From a cyanobacterium endosymbiont of Rhopalodia gibberula (lineage in GTDB: Bacteria > Cyanobacteriota > Cyanobacteriia > Cyanobacteriales > Microcystaceae): 64,000 bases of DNA. The DNA is taken from contig NZ_AP018341.1 of NCBI RefSeq assembly GCF_003574135.1, positions 1,798,001 to 1,862,000 of the forward strand, read 5' to 3'. The position numbers and the translations under genes were made by a program. The notes under the pieces were generated by a model, which did no database searches, was not told the DNA's origin, and saw only the letters and a program-made list of their open reading frames with translations. Positions within the stretch are counted from its first letter, which is position 1. Each line of letters starts with the position of its first letter. Positions 53,917 to 63,269 of the stretch are shown one piece after another.

Positions 53917-54914
53917 TTAATATTCTACCGAGTACGACTCTTTCATTCTACCCTGTTTTAGTTAATAGGAAGACACTTCGAACAATACGGGTCAAGATAA
54001 ATAAGTTAATATTAATTAATGTTTTGTGATCTGGTTATGCAGTTAGCTTCTGTCATATCAACATCTTCGGTCCCTGTAAACTATTCACGATGGCAAGGTC
54101 ATTCAATATTTCTGGTTTATGAATTTAACGCTTCTATCCGAATCGCTGGCGTAAAAATATTAGCCAATTGCCCAATTACCAATTACAAGAATACTTTGAG
54201 GTATAGGTAATTAATCTATCGATAGATCGAACACTCCGCAAAGTTGAATGTAGCCAAAGGTTACTACTATAGGCGCAATTAGTCGCAAAATTTTATTACA
54301 GAGGTTATCAAATAACCGGCGGTGTTGGCAGGCAATTTCTTGGCAAAATATGCTGCTTTAATTTTTAGCGGCTTGATGTCCAGACACAACAATCCGGATT
54401 GTTGTGTCTGGACAGTACGGGTTCTTTCAGCAAGCTCCCATTCCAAAAGCCCAATCTATTACAAAAGTTAATTTTTTCTATTCTTTCACAACCTTGGGGG
54501 AGTTATCTTTTTATATCAAAAATGTGTACTGCCCGGCTAATATTGGTAGGATCCACAAAAAAGCTTAGCTTGATTGTATCGCAGTAACTGATCGTTTAGC
54601 AGAAGAAATTTATCACCCTTTTTGTGGGCATGGTGCAGTCGATCTATATTACCTCTTTTTTTAAAACTTCTCAAAGAAAAAAAGTTGATGTCTTTTTGCC
54701 GTAGCTAACCCATCTTTGTATGAAAGTTATGGAGAGGGGGTGTCCTTAAATTAATGTTGAATAACGGGGGAAACAGTTTAGTTAGTCAACATTATCTCCA
54801 TTTGAAATTAGTCACGGACCTTACAACGAAATCCCGAAGAAAGCGTCTTGAAAGATGTAGTTAAGCTTCGCAAAATTCGATAAAACCCACCTAACTCAAG
54901 ACTTTTTTGTTCCC
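53917..54914 (+). pseudogene. Decayed coding region around a perfect palindrome, unrecognised
   Basis: Protein-like pieces occur on the plus strand in changing frames: FYPNRWRKNISQLPNYQLQE at about 54135-54195, VTDRLAEEIYHPFCGHGAVD at about 54582-54640, then KKVDVFLP near 54680 and ISHGPYNEIP near 54810. GC content is above that of the barren spacers. Two short open frames (54019-54210, 54399-54587) are parts of this. A 38-nt perfect palindrome sits in the middle. More than one dead gene may be involved. I do not recognise the family. Confidence 0.45.
54377..54414. repeat. Perfect 38-nt palindrome without loop, GC-containing
   Basis: TGTCCAGACACAACAATCC is followed immediately by its exact reverse complement. 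Eighteen of 38 bases are G or C, far above the local composition. No T-run follows on either side. Confidence 0.88.
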
Positions 54915-55355
54915 CTATCTTATTAAATAACTTTTCCATTGGGGAGTTTCATAGTACAGACTATATTCTCTCCTTAGTAACCTCCAGCTTTCCCCCTCTA
55001 TCTGTCGTTGTAGATAAATGTCAAATCGATTCTCTTTTTGTTCTTTTATTTGACGAGGAAACATCAATTTTAAATTGTAAGTTCCCTGAAGGTGATAAGT
55101 GGACAACTGTGCAACTAAAGTTGAGTCGAGTTTCTTAACTTGAATTTGATTAATTTTAAGCTGGGGAAGAGTCATGTCCAACTGATTGCTCAAATGCTGT
55201 AAATTTTGAGTTAGTTGTAAGACAATCGCTTTTTCAACTATCTCTCCATCAGGAGCAAATTCTGTTGGAGGAGTTGGAGAATCACAGGCAATAATTAAAC
55301 TACTTAGACCAATTAAAATAGTTGTCAACACAAAATGTAACCATAAACGAATCAT
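54915..55355 (-). CDS. Predicted lipoprotein, function unknown
   Basis: A 146-residue protein with a hydrophobic N-terminus (about 7-23) ending in a lipobox SLIIAC, so Cys24 should be lipidated and the protein exported. The mature part begins with a Pro/Thr-rich spacer, then a single alpha/beta domain (VLQLTQNLQHLSNQL, TYHLQGTYNLKLMFP, EGESWRLLRREYSLYY). Similar short lipoproteins are widespread in cyanobacteria without known role. It is intact, with an ATG start, 380 bp downstream of rnc on the same strand. Confidence 0.75.
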   Translation of the reverse strand: MIRLWLHFVLTTILIGLSSLIIACDSPTPPTEFAPDGEIVEKAIVLQLTQNLQHLSNQLDMTLPQLKINQIQVKKLDSTLVAQLSTYHLQGTYNLKLMFPRQIKEQKENRFDIYLQRQIEGESWRLLRREYSLYYETPQWKSYLIR

Positions 55356-55734
55356 ATCACATATATGCTAGATGAGGCTCAATTCACTCTTCTATTTTCC
55401 CACAACTTCTTCATATATTTTAGTCAACTCATTAATACTAACTTACGTTCTGCTGACAGGTATTACTGTTAACCCAAATGGAGCTTTACTCTCATCAAAT
55501 GTTTAGATCTTTATGGGTAACTCCCTCAATGTTCTTCGGTAGCTTTTGTGATTTTAAACAAAACTAACCCAGTCAATAACCTAAAAACCATTCCATAGTA
55601 CTGTTCATTGGCAATAAATTATTTCTGTAATGAAACCTCTCCTGATTAAAGATTCACTACTTTTTTCATTGATTTGAACCACTCTGTTTCCTTTAGAAAA
55701 ATAATTTTGGGGTTTAACTCTCCGTTGAATTTAC
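55356..55734. other. Spacer between lipoprotein gene and rnc
   Basis: 379 bp without recognisable gene or strong hairpin. Confidence 0.5.
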
Positions 55735-56454
55735 CTAAGTCTCACAAACATTAACAAACTTAAAGAAAGCTTCTTGAGCCGCAGCTTGTTCAGCAATTTT
55801 TTTAGAACGACCTTGGCCTGATCCTAATTTACGGTTGACAAGCCAAACTTCAGCCAGAAAACTCGGTTGACTAGTCGGCAAAGAGTTAAGCTTTTGAACT
55901 CTATATTCTGGTAGAAGTTTATACTGAGCCTGAGTCCATTCTTGTAGCGCATCTTTATAATTTTGACGAGCCGGATCTTGTCGAATTTCTTCAGCTTTGG
56001 CTTTCAAAAGATCGTCTAACCAGGGACGCACTAAACTCATGGTTTGGGTACTTAAATATAGTGCGCCTAAAACCGCTTCAAAGGCATCTGCTAAACGAGA
56101 AACCCTTCCGGCTTCATCTTTAACTACATGATCAGCCATCAGGATATAGCGTTCTAACCCAAAACTCTCGGCAAATTGGGCTAAAGTGCGATCGCTGACC
56201 ATCATAGAACGTAGAGCAGCAAATTCCCCTACAGACTCATTTGGATAGGTTTCTAAAAGGATTTCCGCGGCTACAAGTCTCACGACAGAATCCCCCACAA
56301 ATTCCAGTTGTTGATAGTTCTTTTCCCTGGAAATAGTAGGATGAGTTAAGGCAATATCTAACCATGACCAATTAATCTGTGAGGTGTCAGATAACCCCAG
56401 TTTCTGCATTAACATTCGTAATTGCTTATTACGCCGAGGATCATTAAAAATCAT
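55735..56454 (-). CDS. rnc: Ribonuclease III
   Basis: Double-strand-specific endoribonuclease for rRNA maturation and mRNA turnover. The catalytic domain has QLEFVGDSVVRLVAAEILLE (family motif with Glu and Asp metal ligands) and RLADAFEAVLGALYLST with the second acidic pair. A dsRNA-binding domain fills the last 75 residues (NYKDALQEWTQAQ, RSKKIAEQAAAQEAFFKF). The open frame begins at 56475, but the Met at 56454 (MIFNDPRRNKQLRML) fits the cyanobacterial form, giving 239 residues. The start overlaps the end of the glycosyltransferase gene by 11 bases, so the two are translationally coupled. A HIP1 site lies at 56188-56195. Confidence 0.92.
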   Translation of the reverse strand: MIFNDPRRNKQLRMLMQKLGLSDTSQINWSWLDIALTHPTISREKNYQQLEFVGDSVVRLVAAEILLETYPNESVGEFAALRSMMVSDRTLAQFAESFGLERYILMADHVVKDEAGRVSRLADAFEAVLGALYLSTQTMSLVRPWLDDLLKAKAEEIRQDPARQNYKDALQEWTQAQYKLLPEYRVQKLNSLPTSQPSFLAEVWLVNRKLGSGQGRSKKIAEQAAAQEAFFKFVNVCET

Positions 56455-57094
56455 GAGAAAACTGTCTTGAAACACTATCGGCTGCTCTAGTATATAAATA
56501 AGTTAAAGGCTCGACAATTTTTTGTGTTTTAAATTTTTTACCAGCACGTTCCCATAAGTCTGTGTCTTCTCCATAGTGAATATCTTGAAAACCTTGCAAT
56601 TCAAAAAAGACATATCTTCTGCCAAACAGGGTTGGACAAATAACACAGTTTTGGATATTAACTTTTTGGTCAGGATTATAATAGTCTGTCACCCATGTTT
56701 CTTGATTGGGTTTGAATCCCCCTGCAATTAACTCAATTTCTGGATGTTTTCTAAAAAAGTCTAGTTTCGATTGTAAGTGATTGGAAAGATATTGATCATC
56801 GCTATCAATAAAAGTTATATAATCTCCAAAAGAGGCTTTAATCCCTATATTTCTCGATAGAGCTGCTCCCCTATTTTTATGTTTTATATAACGAATATTA
56901 GAAAAATTTTCAAGATAAGGATTGACAATTTCAAAGGTGTGATCTTGACTGCCGTCATCAACAATAATAAATTCCCAATCTTGATAAGTTTGGTTGAGGA
57001 CACTTTGAATACATACTGTTAAATATTCGGCTCGATTATAAGTCGCTAATATTACGGAAACTTCAGGAATAAAAGAAAAATTTAAATTATTCAT
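56444..57094 (-). CDS. Family 2 glycosyltransferase
   Basis: A 216-residue GT-A fold enzyme. The nucleotide-sugar site opens with VSVILATYNRAEYLTVCIQS (about 12-31), followed by EFIIVDDGSQDHT, AALSRNIGIKAS, and the metal-binding D-x-D equivalent FIDSDDQYL (about 96-104). A late acidic motif GEDTDLWERAG (about 173) should hold the catalytic base. Such enzymes add sugars to envelope polysaccharide or lipid carriers; the acceptor is unknown. It is short but within the range of the family. It is upstream of rnc and downstream of a methyltransferase on the same strand, with 52 bp between them. Confidence 0.85.
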   Translation of the reverse strand: MNNLNFSFIPEVSVILATYNRAEYLTVCIQSVLNQTYQDWEFIIVDDGSQDHTFEIVNPYLENFSNIRYIKHKNRGAALSRNIGIKASFGDYITFIDSDDQYLSNHLQSKLDFFRKHPEIELIAGGFKPNQETWVTDYYNPDQKVNIQNCVICPTLFGRRYVFFELQGFQDIHYGEDTDLWERAGKKFKTQKIVEPLTYLYTRAADSVSRQFSHDF

Positions 57095-57146
57095 AGTTCA
57101 GGTATTAAGATAAAAACAGTTTTAAATAACTAGCTTTATTGGGTAG

Positions 57147-57914
57147 TCATTTCTCTGCTACGATACAGGTGATAACAGGATAACCGGGATTAAAATTATT
57201 GATTTCTTCTGAAGAGAGTTCTTCAGTTGCAATACCATGATAACTAGCAATGAGAGTAATGAGGCTATCATAAATGTATAATTTTTGCTCAGAGAAATCT
57301 TCAAATAAATACTTTATTCTATCGTGTAAAGGTCGCCAGTAATCAACAGGAGTACCATGAATTCTGACAGTATTTGGAACCATTGCGAAATATTTCCCCC
57401 CAATTTTTAGCCATCTATAAATATTCTGAACCGCTATCCAAGGATCATAACAATGTTCTAAAACATTAAAAATAATCACTGAATCTACTGATTCTGGTTC
57501 TATTACGGAAGGATCATGAATATACCCCATAATATCTATTCCTAACCCTGGTCCCAAATTCAGGACTTGATAAGAATCTTGGGAAGTCACTTCATAAAAA
57601 TCTCGATCTTTGGAAGTTCCTCCTATTTCTAAGATCTTTCCCTGAATTTCTTCTCTAATTTCTTCAATAAATTGATTTAGATAGTAACAATCAATAAGAG
57701 TCCCTCGCGTTAAACCAAATAAGTAATAAATGGGAACCAACTTTTTAAAGTTTCCCCAATCTAGAGAATTTATCTCTGGAGATAATAGCCCCAAATCCTT
57801 GAGTTTATTAACAATTCGTATTAATTTTTCCTCGCTGTCAACTAATTGTAAATCCTTTTGTAGTTTATGTGTTTGAAACAGTTGAATAATAATTTTATGA
57901 GTTTTAATACTCAA
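57147..57914 (-). CDS. SAM-dependent methyltransferase-like protein, probably 5'-truncated
   Basis: A 255-codon frame from a TTG at 57914. The Rossmann part is in the second half: GKILEIGGTSKDRDF (motif I), DSVIIFNVLEHCYDPWIAVQ (motif IV region) and GGKYFAMVPNT. HGTPVDYWRPLHDRIKYLF is typical of methyltransferases that work with surface glycans. The same frame stays open upstream to about 58160 without any ATG or GTG, and the amino acids there read as natural protein. The ancestral protein was therefore longer and the present start is doubtful. It may be a pseudogene or a reduced domain. It precedes the GT2 gene, so it is likely a former polysaccharide locus. Confidence 0.65.
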   Translation of the reverse strand: MSIKTHKIIIQLFQTHKLQKDLQLVDSEEKLIRIVNKLKDLGLLSPEINSLDWGNFKKLVPIYYLFGLTRGTLIDCYYLNQFIEEIREEIQGKILEIGGTSKDRDFYEVTSQDSYQVLNLGPGLGIDIMGYIHDPSVIEPESVDSVIIFNVLEHCYDPWIAVQNIYRWLKIGGKYFAMVPNTVRIHGTPVDYWRPLHDRIKYLFEDFSEQKLYIYDSLITLIASYHGIATEELSSEEINNFNPGYPVITCIVAEK

Positions 57915-58345
57915 CTTATGTAATTCAATTTCCCTACTTTTCTCAAAAAAACTACGAAATCCTTGAAGAAGAATCTTTAAGCTTTTTTTACTTAAAAATA
58001 TTAAAGTTTGAGAAAAATTCTGAATGAGTTCTTGATAGATAGTTAATTCTGAGATTGTTTCTTGATTTAAGTCAAATTCTCTTACGATTTTTAAAATTTT
58101 ATAAGCATCTTCTAGAGAAATTTGTCGAATAAATTTTTCTAGAAGATGCTAACCAAGATTGAGCAGGCATTATCTCTGGCTCTTTTTTACTCCAAGCAAA
58201 AATTTTATATAGTTTTGAATCCTGCGATTGTAAAATCATACTTGTACTATATTTTTTCCCATAGAATTTAAGCAAGCAACATTAAGTTCAATATTAGTTA
58301 AATCATTAAATAGCTTAACTAAATCCCAATTGTCTTCCAAAAGGG
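57915..58345 (-). pseudogene. Decayed 5' part of the methyltransferase gene
   Basis: Three frames join to one protein: LEDNWDLVKLFNDLTNIELN and MGKNIVQV (to about 58240); then MILQSQDSKLYKIFAWSKKE and MPAQSWL (to about 58155); then HLLEKFIRQISLEDAYKILK and on without a stop into the gene at 57914. Two frameshifts and one TAG separate them. The added N-terminal region is helical and charged, unrecognised. Confidence 0.7.
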
Positions 58346-59208
58346 ATAAAAGAGGTCATCATCGGAGCCGATACTGGTTTTCTCAAGCCTAATTTCCACT
58401 TTAACCCCATCGAGATACCCAAACTGGGAAGATTGACAATAGTCAAGAAAAACGGTAATTATTACATTCGGGACTTGATTGTATGCTGTTTTGCCATTTT
58501 TTTATTTTTTAAAAAAACTAGCAGTGTTATCTGTTTGAAACAGACAAGTTTATTGCTATAATCTATAATTATCTTTAATATCTGTCACTTATTCCTCTGT
58601 TCTCTGTAAAAATATTTAAATTGCTTCCTCCCAATTATAAAATTTCCTTAGCTTTAATAGGAGTGGCTGTTGTCTTGAGCGTGACACAACCTCGGGCAAG
58701 TTTATCCCTATCTTTAGTTTGATTTATCTCTGTTATTTCAAATCGTCAGTATCCGTTTACAGTTTACTCCAATCGTTTTAGATATTTATCCTTAGGGTAA
58801 ATTGATTCACTGTTTTTCTTATGCTGAATAGAAAAACTAGCCAATTTTTTGGAGTTCAAGACCAATTTTATTTTCGAGACGTTAATAATATTCACTTTTT
58901 GCCTATTACTTTTAATTTTAAAACCTTGAAAAACTGTTTATAACAATACTGTCTTTTACAAGAAGATTACTATTAGTGTATAATTTTAACATCATTTAGA
59001 TAAGCTAGATTGTCTGGGGAAAATACTATATAAATCAATTCTTGTTACTCATCGGATTAATGGCTCAACCATAGATAAGTATGTTCGTAACATAAAAACT
59101 CATAATCTAGAATTAGAACATTATTCAACTAGGATAGATTCGATAATTAACGTCGAACTATTAACATAAAAGTTACCTTCAAAATTACTGTAAATTTGTA
59201 ACGAGAAA
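58346..59208 (+). other. Spacer with two faint relics
   Basis: A plus-strand frame at about 58325-58500 reads KEVIIGADTGFLKPNFHFNP, then IEIPKLGRLTIVKKNGNYYI, then runs into low-complexity sequence; it looks like a small protein or fragment and is not recognised. At about 58635-58710 NYKISLALIGVAVVLSVTQP followed by RASLSLS looks like a signal peptide of a dead exported protein. The last 200 bp before 59209 hold the promoter of the next gene. A T6A7 block lies at 58505-58517. Confidence 0.45.
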
Positions 59209-60405
59209 ATGAATATAGACGATAACCAAATTCCCCCAACCCAGTTAACCAACAAGTCAACTGACAATACTGCCGAGAATGCAGTCGCATTTGAGAACTC
59301 AAACCCAACTTCAGAACCAACAAAATCTACTTCGATATCAACTACGTCTGCTTACGTCAAAAGGGAAAAAGAAGAAAGTACTTCTGAACCTGAAATGATT
59401 AGAGTTTCTAACACAATATTAAATCTTGAAAGTAAAGTTAAAGAGTTAACGTCACAAGTTCAGTCCTTAGAACAACAAAAACAAGAGTTAACTCGAGAAA
59501 TAAAACAGCTACAAGAATGTGAACATAAAATGATGGCGGAAAGAATTCAAGATATTGAGCAACATATTCGCTTGATAGTTAAAGAAGGTTTAAAAGAACT
59601 TAAACAGCAAAAACAAGCCTTAGAAATTTCCGTTGAACAACTTGAACGTCGTCGGGATAGAATCAAAGAAGAAATGCAAACAACATTTGCAGGAGTTTCT
59701 CAAGATTTAGCGGTTCGGGTTCAGGGATTTAAGGATTATCTAGTAGGCAGTTTACAAAATTTAGCGGCAACGGCTGAACAGTTAGAATTACCCACCCAAG
59801 AAAATTGGAGTTCTTCAGAAACAATTCCTTCTCAATCTTCGAGTTCAGGTAAGATTCAGTTTGCTCCCCAAGAATTTGAAGCACAAACTACAAAAATTAA
59901 GCAAATATTGGAGCAATACCGCAATAACCCTGATTACTATGGGTGTCCTTGGCAACTACGTCGTACTTTTGAACCAATTCATGCAGAACGGGTACAAACG
60001 TGGTTCTTTTCTCAAGGGGGACGGGGAGCTATCTTATCTATGGGGACTCGCCTACAGAATATTTTGATTGCGTCGGCAATTATTTCTGTATTAAATAGTC
60101 TTCACGGTGATCGCTCTCGGTTTCTAATCCTAGCTAACAGTCCCGAAAGACTCGGAGAATGGCGTAGAGGATTACAAGATTGTTTAGGAATTTCCCGCAG
60201 TGATTTTGGTCCAGAAAAGGGAGTAGTTCTCTTTGAATCTCCAGATGCTTTAGTGCTGAAAGCAGAACGTTTACTCGAAGATAAAAAAATTCCCTTGGTG
60301 ATTATTGACGAAACCGAACAACAGATAAATCTTTCTCTCCTACAGTTTCCCCTTCTGTTAGCATTTGCACCTGATCCTCAACAAGTGTCAAGCTATTTAT
60401 ATTAA
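59209..60405 (+). CDS. DUF3086 domain protein
   Basis: A 398-residue cyanobacteria-specific protein. Residues 1-70 are Thr/Ser/Asn-rich and disordered. Residues about 70-160 form a coiled coil (LESKVKELTSQVQSLEQQKQ, then EISVEQLERRRDRIKEEM). The C-terminal DUF3086 domain (about 235-395) has CPWQLRRTFEPIHAERVQTW, GGRGAILSMGTRLQNILIAS and FLILANSPERLGEWRRGLQD. The function is unknown. The coiled coil suggests a scaffold or oligomer. plsY follows 48 bp downstream in the usual cyanobacterial order. Retention in a reduced genome points to an essential cyanobacterial role. Confidence 0.88.
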   Translation: MNIDDNQIPPTQLTNKSTDNTAENAVAFENSNPTSEPTKSTSISTTSAYVKREKEESTSEPEMIRVSNTILNLESKVKELTSQVQSLEQQKQELTREIKQLQECEHKMMAERIQDIEQHIRLIVKEGLKELKQQKQALEISVEQLERRRDRIKEEMQTTFAGVSQDLAVRVQGFKDYLVGSLQNLAATAEQLELPTQENWSSSETIPSQSSSSGKIQFAPQEFEAQTTKIKQILEQYRNNPDYYGCPWQLRRTFEPIHAERVQTWFFSQGGRGAILSMGTRLQNILIASAIISVLNSLHGDRSRFLILANSPERLGEWRRGLQDCLGISRSDFGPEKGVVLFESPDALVLKAERLLEDKKIPLVIIDETEQQINLSLLQFPLLLAFAPDPQQVSSYLY

Positions 60406-60453
60406 CGATATAGATCTGTAAACTATACATAATGACGGAATGAATTAGGAAAT

Positions 60454-61104
60454 ATGGCTTGGGTAATTAGTGGATTTTTGTGTATGGTGGCCTATTTACT
60501 AGGTTCGATTCCTACAGGTTATCTTGTAGGAAGAGTCCTCAAAGGGATTGACATTCGTGAACATGGATCTGGTTCTACGGGAGCGACAAATGTGTTGCGA
60601 ATACTGGGCAAAACAGCAGCTGTCCTTGTATTAATTACAGATCTGGGGAAGGCCATCTTGTCTGTGGCAATGGTCAAATGGTTTTATCTATTAGCCCCTA
60701 CAGGATTGATTACTTTAGACTGGAAACCTTGGTTAATGATAGTTACGGCGATGGCTGTTGTATTTGGCCATAGTAAGTCGATTTTTCTTAATTTTACAGG
60801 TGGTAAGTCAGTAGCTGCTGGTTTAGGAGTTTTGTTTGTCCTTAACCCTTTAGTTGCCTTGGGAAGCTTAACTAGCTTTTTGCTGATGCTGAGTTTCTCT
60901 AAGATTGTTTCCCTGAGTTCCTTAACAGGAGTACTTGCAGTCAATATTTTGATGATTTGGCTACATCAACCTTTACCCTATTGTATTTTTGCTTTGGTAG
61001 CAGGACTCTATGTCATTATTCGTCATAGTACAAATATTAATCGTCTCTTTGAGGGGAAAGAACCAAAAATTGGTCAAAATCTACAAAATTCTTCTTTGTC
61101 TTAA
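60454..61104 (+). CDS. plsY: Glycerol-3-phosphate acyltransferase PlsY
   Basis: Integral membrane enzyme that transfers acyl from acyl-phosphate to glycerol 3-phosphate, making lysophosphatidate, the first phospholipid precursor. The 216 residues contain about five to six membrane segments and the three PlsY loops: GSIPTGYLVG with DIREHGSGSTGATNVLR (about 17-50), HSKSIFLNFTGGKSVAAGLG (about 107-126) and RHSTNINRLFEGKEPKIG (about 190-207). Start ATG at 60454. Downstream of DUF3086 with short spacing, probably one transcript. Confidence 0.95.
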   Translation: MAWVISGFLCMVAYLLGSIPTGYLVGRVLKGIDIREHGSGSTGATNVLRILGKTAAVLVLITDLGKAILSVAMVKWFYLLAPTGLITLDWKPWLMIVTAMAVVFGHSKSIFLNFTGGKSVAAGLGVLFVLNPLVALGSLTSFLLMLSFSKIVSLSSLTGVLAVNILMIWLHQPLPYCIFALVAGLYVIIRHSTNINRLFEGKEPKIGQNLQNSSLS

Positions 61105-62111
61105 TCTAAGAGTTAGTTTAACTTATCTCTATTTTTGCTTTTTTTGGGTATAGTACTCTCAAATACTAGATATTCAGACATTTTCATGAAAAACCTACCT
61201 TCAGAATTAGAAAGTAAACAAGATACATTTTTATAACAAAATCACCTCAAGACAAGATAGGTGGGCAGCTAAAATGTAAACGCTAAAAAAGCAAACTATC
61301 CCTAATTTTTAAATTTCAACAATTGCAATTGACTTTGTATCATTTTAATTAGTGTTTTTTCAGACAATTACCTTGACAAGAACCTTATTTAATTACCTTA
61401 GCTAAATTATATTGATCTTCAAACCTCTTGAAGACAATTTTATAAGTTCTATTTAACGTTTTGCTTTGCTACACTTAGTCATTTTTTCTGCTTATATTTA
61501 TCTAAACCTATCCTTCCAATTTATCCTATTCAGTAGGAAAGAGCAATTTCTTTGACCACTATCTTATTATTTTCTAATGTCAGAATGACAGTCTAGCTTG
61601 GTAAATTATGTAAAGTGTATGTAGTTAAAAAAACTCAGTTTGTGTCGCTTTTAAAATATTTAGGCTAAAATTAAAATTGTGCAGGCTTTTAGAAAATTCC
61701 ATGGTATGTAGATCTATAGAGAAGTATAAATTATTCCAGTGTGAATGTAATTTATCGGATAGTTACAATAATAATCCGTCGAGTAGACACTCTCGTGTGA
61801 TACAAGCTTGTACAATAAATTTCCAAGGGATTTGGTAGATCATCACTACTTATCTGGGGATGGCAACTTCGGAGATTAAGTTCAGATGGCGACCACCTAA
61901 TCAATTACCTTTAGTTTTGACTAGTCCTAGGAAAACTTGGTATTGACATTATAATAATAATGTGCGGTGTATGGCAAAAAATGATGTGTAGTGCATAGCA
62001 TAAAAAACAACTCGTCAAAAGGTGAAATCTATCTTAGTATTGAAAAATAAGAGAATTGATTTTCTTGAAGATTAACTCACACAAAACAAAAGATAGATTA
62101 GGAGGACATCT
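61105..62111 (+). other. 1-kb spacer and leader of fba
   Basis: No gene recognised. Two imperfect direct repeats of about 21 bp lie at 61960-61980 and 61984-62005 (ATGTGCGGTGTATGGCAAAA and ATGTGTAGTGCATAGCATAA). Just before them are a TTGACA at 61943-61948 and a TATAAT at 61950-61955, which are too close to form one promoter. The leader to fba would be about 150 nt. Confidence 0.45.
62100..62105 (+). promoter_or_regulatory. Ribosome-binding site of fba
   Basis: AGGAGG six bases before the ATG at 62112, a perfect anti-16S match, indicating strong translation. Confidence 0.8.
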
Positions 62112-63191
62112 ATGGCACTCGTCCCAATGCGAATGCTTCTAGATCACGCGGCCGAGAATGGTTATGGTATTCCTGCATTCAACGTCAACAATCTTGAGCA
62201 AATCTTAGCAATCATGCAGGCGGCCGACGAAACTAATAGCCCCGTTATCTTACAAGCTTCTCGCGGTGCTCGTAAGTATGCAGGAGAAAACTTCCTCCGT
62301 CACCTGATCTTGGCAGCATCAGAAAGCTATCCTCATATTCCCATTGCTATGCACCAAGACCACGGAAATAGCCCCGCTACCTGTTATAGCGCAATCCGCA
62401 ATGGTTTTACCAGTGTTATGATGGATGGCTCCTTAGAAGAGGATGCCAAAACACCCGCTAGCTTTGATTACAACGTAAATGTTACTGCAGAAGTTGTTAA
62501 AGTTGCTCATGCTGTCGGTGCTAGTGTTGAGGGTGAACTTGGTTGTTTAGGTTCTCTTGAAACTGGTCGAGGAGACAAAGAAGATGGTCATGGGTTTGAG
62601 GGAACTTTAAGTAAGGAGCAACTCCTGACAGATCCTGATGAAGCGGTAGAATTCGTTGAGCGGACTCAAGTTGATGCTTTAGCCATCGCTATTGGAACCA
62701 GCCACGGTGCTTATAAGTTTACTCGTAAACCCACCGGTGAAATTCTCGCTATTAACCGCATTGAAGAAATTCATCGCCGTTTACCCAATACCCACTTGGT
62801 AATGCACGGTTCTTCCTCCGTTCCCCAAGAATGGTTAGACATGATCAACCAATACGGGGGCAAAATTCCTGAAACCTATGGGGTTCCTGTTGAAGAAATT
62901 CAAAAAGGGATCAAGAGTGGTGTTCGTAAAGTTAACATCGATACGGACAATCGTTTAGCGATAACAGCTGCCATTCGAGAAGAATTCCATAAGGATCCTA
63001 GCAACTTTGACCCTCGCCATTTCATGAAACATTCTATAAAGTACATGAAGCAAGTTTGTTCCGAGCGTTATCAGCAATTCTGGACTGCTGATAATGCTAG
63101 TAAGATCAAGCAAGAAAGTATTGAGGCTTATGCCACTAAGTATGCTAAAGGAGAGTTAGATACTGGTCTTAGGAAGACTATTTCTGTATAG
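62112..63191 (+). CDS. fbaA: Fructose-bisphosphate aldolase, class II
   Basis: Zinc aldolase that condenses dihydroxyacetone phosphate with glyceraldehyde 3-phosphate, used in gluconeogenesis, glycolysis and the Calvin cycle. The 359 residues match the cyanobacterial enzyme (Calvin-cycle subtype). [20 protein letters not shown] opens the barrel; [14 protein letters not shown] (about 79-92) holds the catalytic Asp and a zinc His; [14 protein letters not shown] holds a zinc Glu; [13 protein letters not shown] and [11 protein letters not shown] hold the other zinc His residues; [14 protein letters not shown] is the phosphate loop. It has a perfect Shine-Dalgarno sequence and its own terminator at 63237, so it is a strong single-gene unit. 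Confidence 0.97.
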   Translation: MALVPMRMLLDHAAENGYGIPAFNVNNLEQILAIMQAADETNSPVILQASRGARKYAGENFLRHLILAASESYPHIPIAMHQDHGNSPATCYSAIRNGFTSVMMDGSLEEDAKTPASFDYNVNVTAEVVKVAHAVGASVEGELGCLGSLETGRGDKEDGHGFEGTLSKEQLLTDPDEAVEFVERTQVDALAIAIGTSHGAYKFTRKPTGEILAINRIEEIHRRLPNTHLVMHGSSSVPQEWLDMINQYGGKIPETYGVPVEEIQKGIKSGVRKVNIDTDNRLAITAAIREEFHKDPSNFDPRHFMKHSIKYMKQVCSERYQQFWTADNASKIKQESIEAYATKYAKGELDTGLRKTISV

Positions 63192-63236
63192 AGGTTGAGT
63201 GGCAAAAATTTTTTACTTGTCATTTAATATCTAATG

Positions 63237-63269
63237 CTTGGGTGACTAATTAAAGTTACCCAAGTTTTT
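63237..63269 (+). terminator. Rho-independent terminator of fba
   Basis: CTTGGGTGAC pairs with GTTACCCAAG (one G-T pair) around an 8-nt loop and is followed by five T. It lies 46 bases past the stop. Confidence 0.85.
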
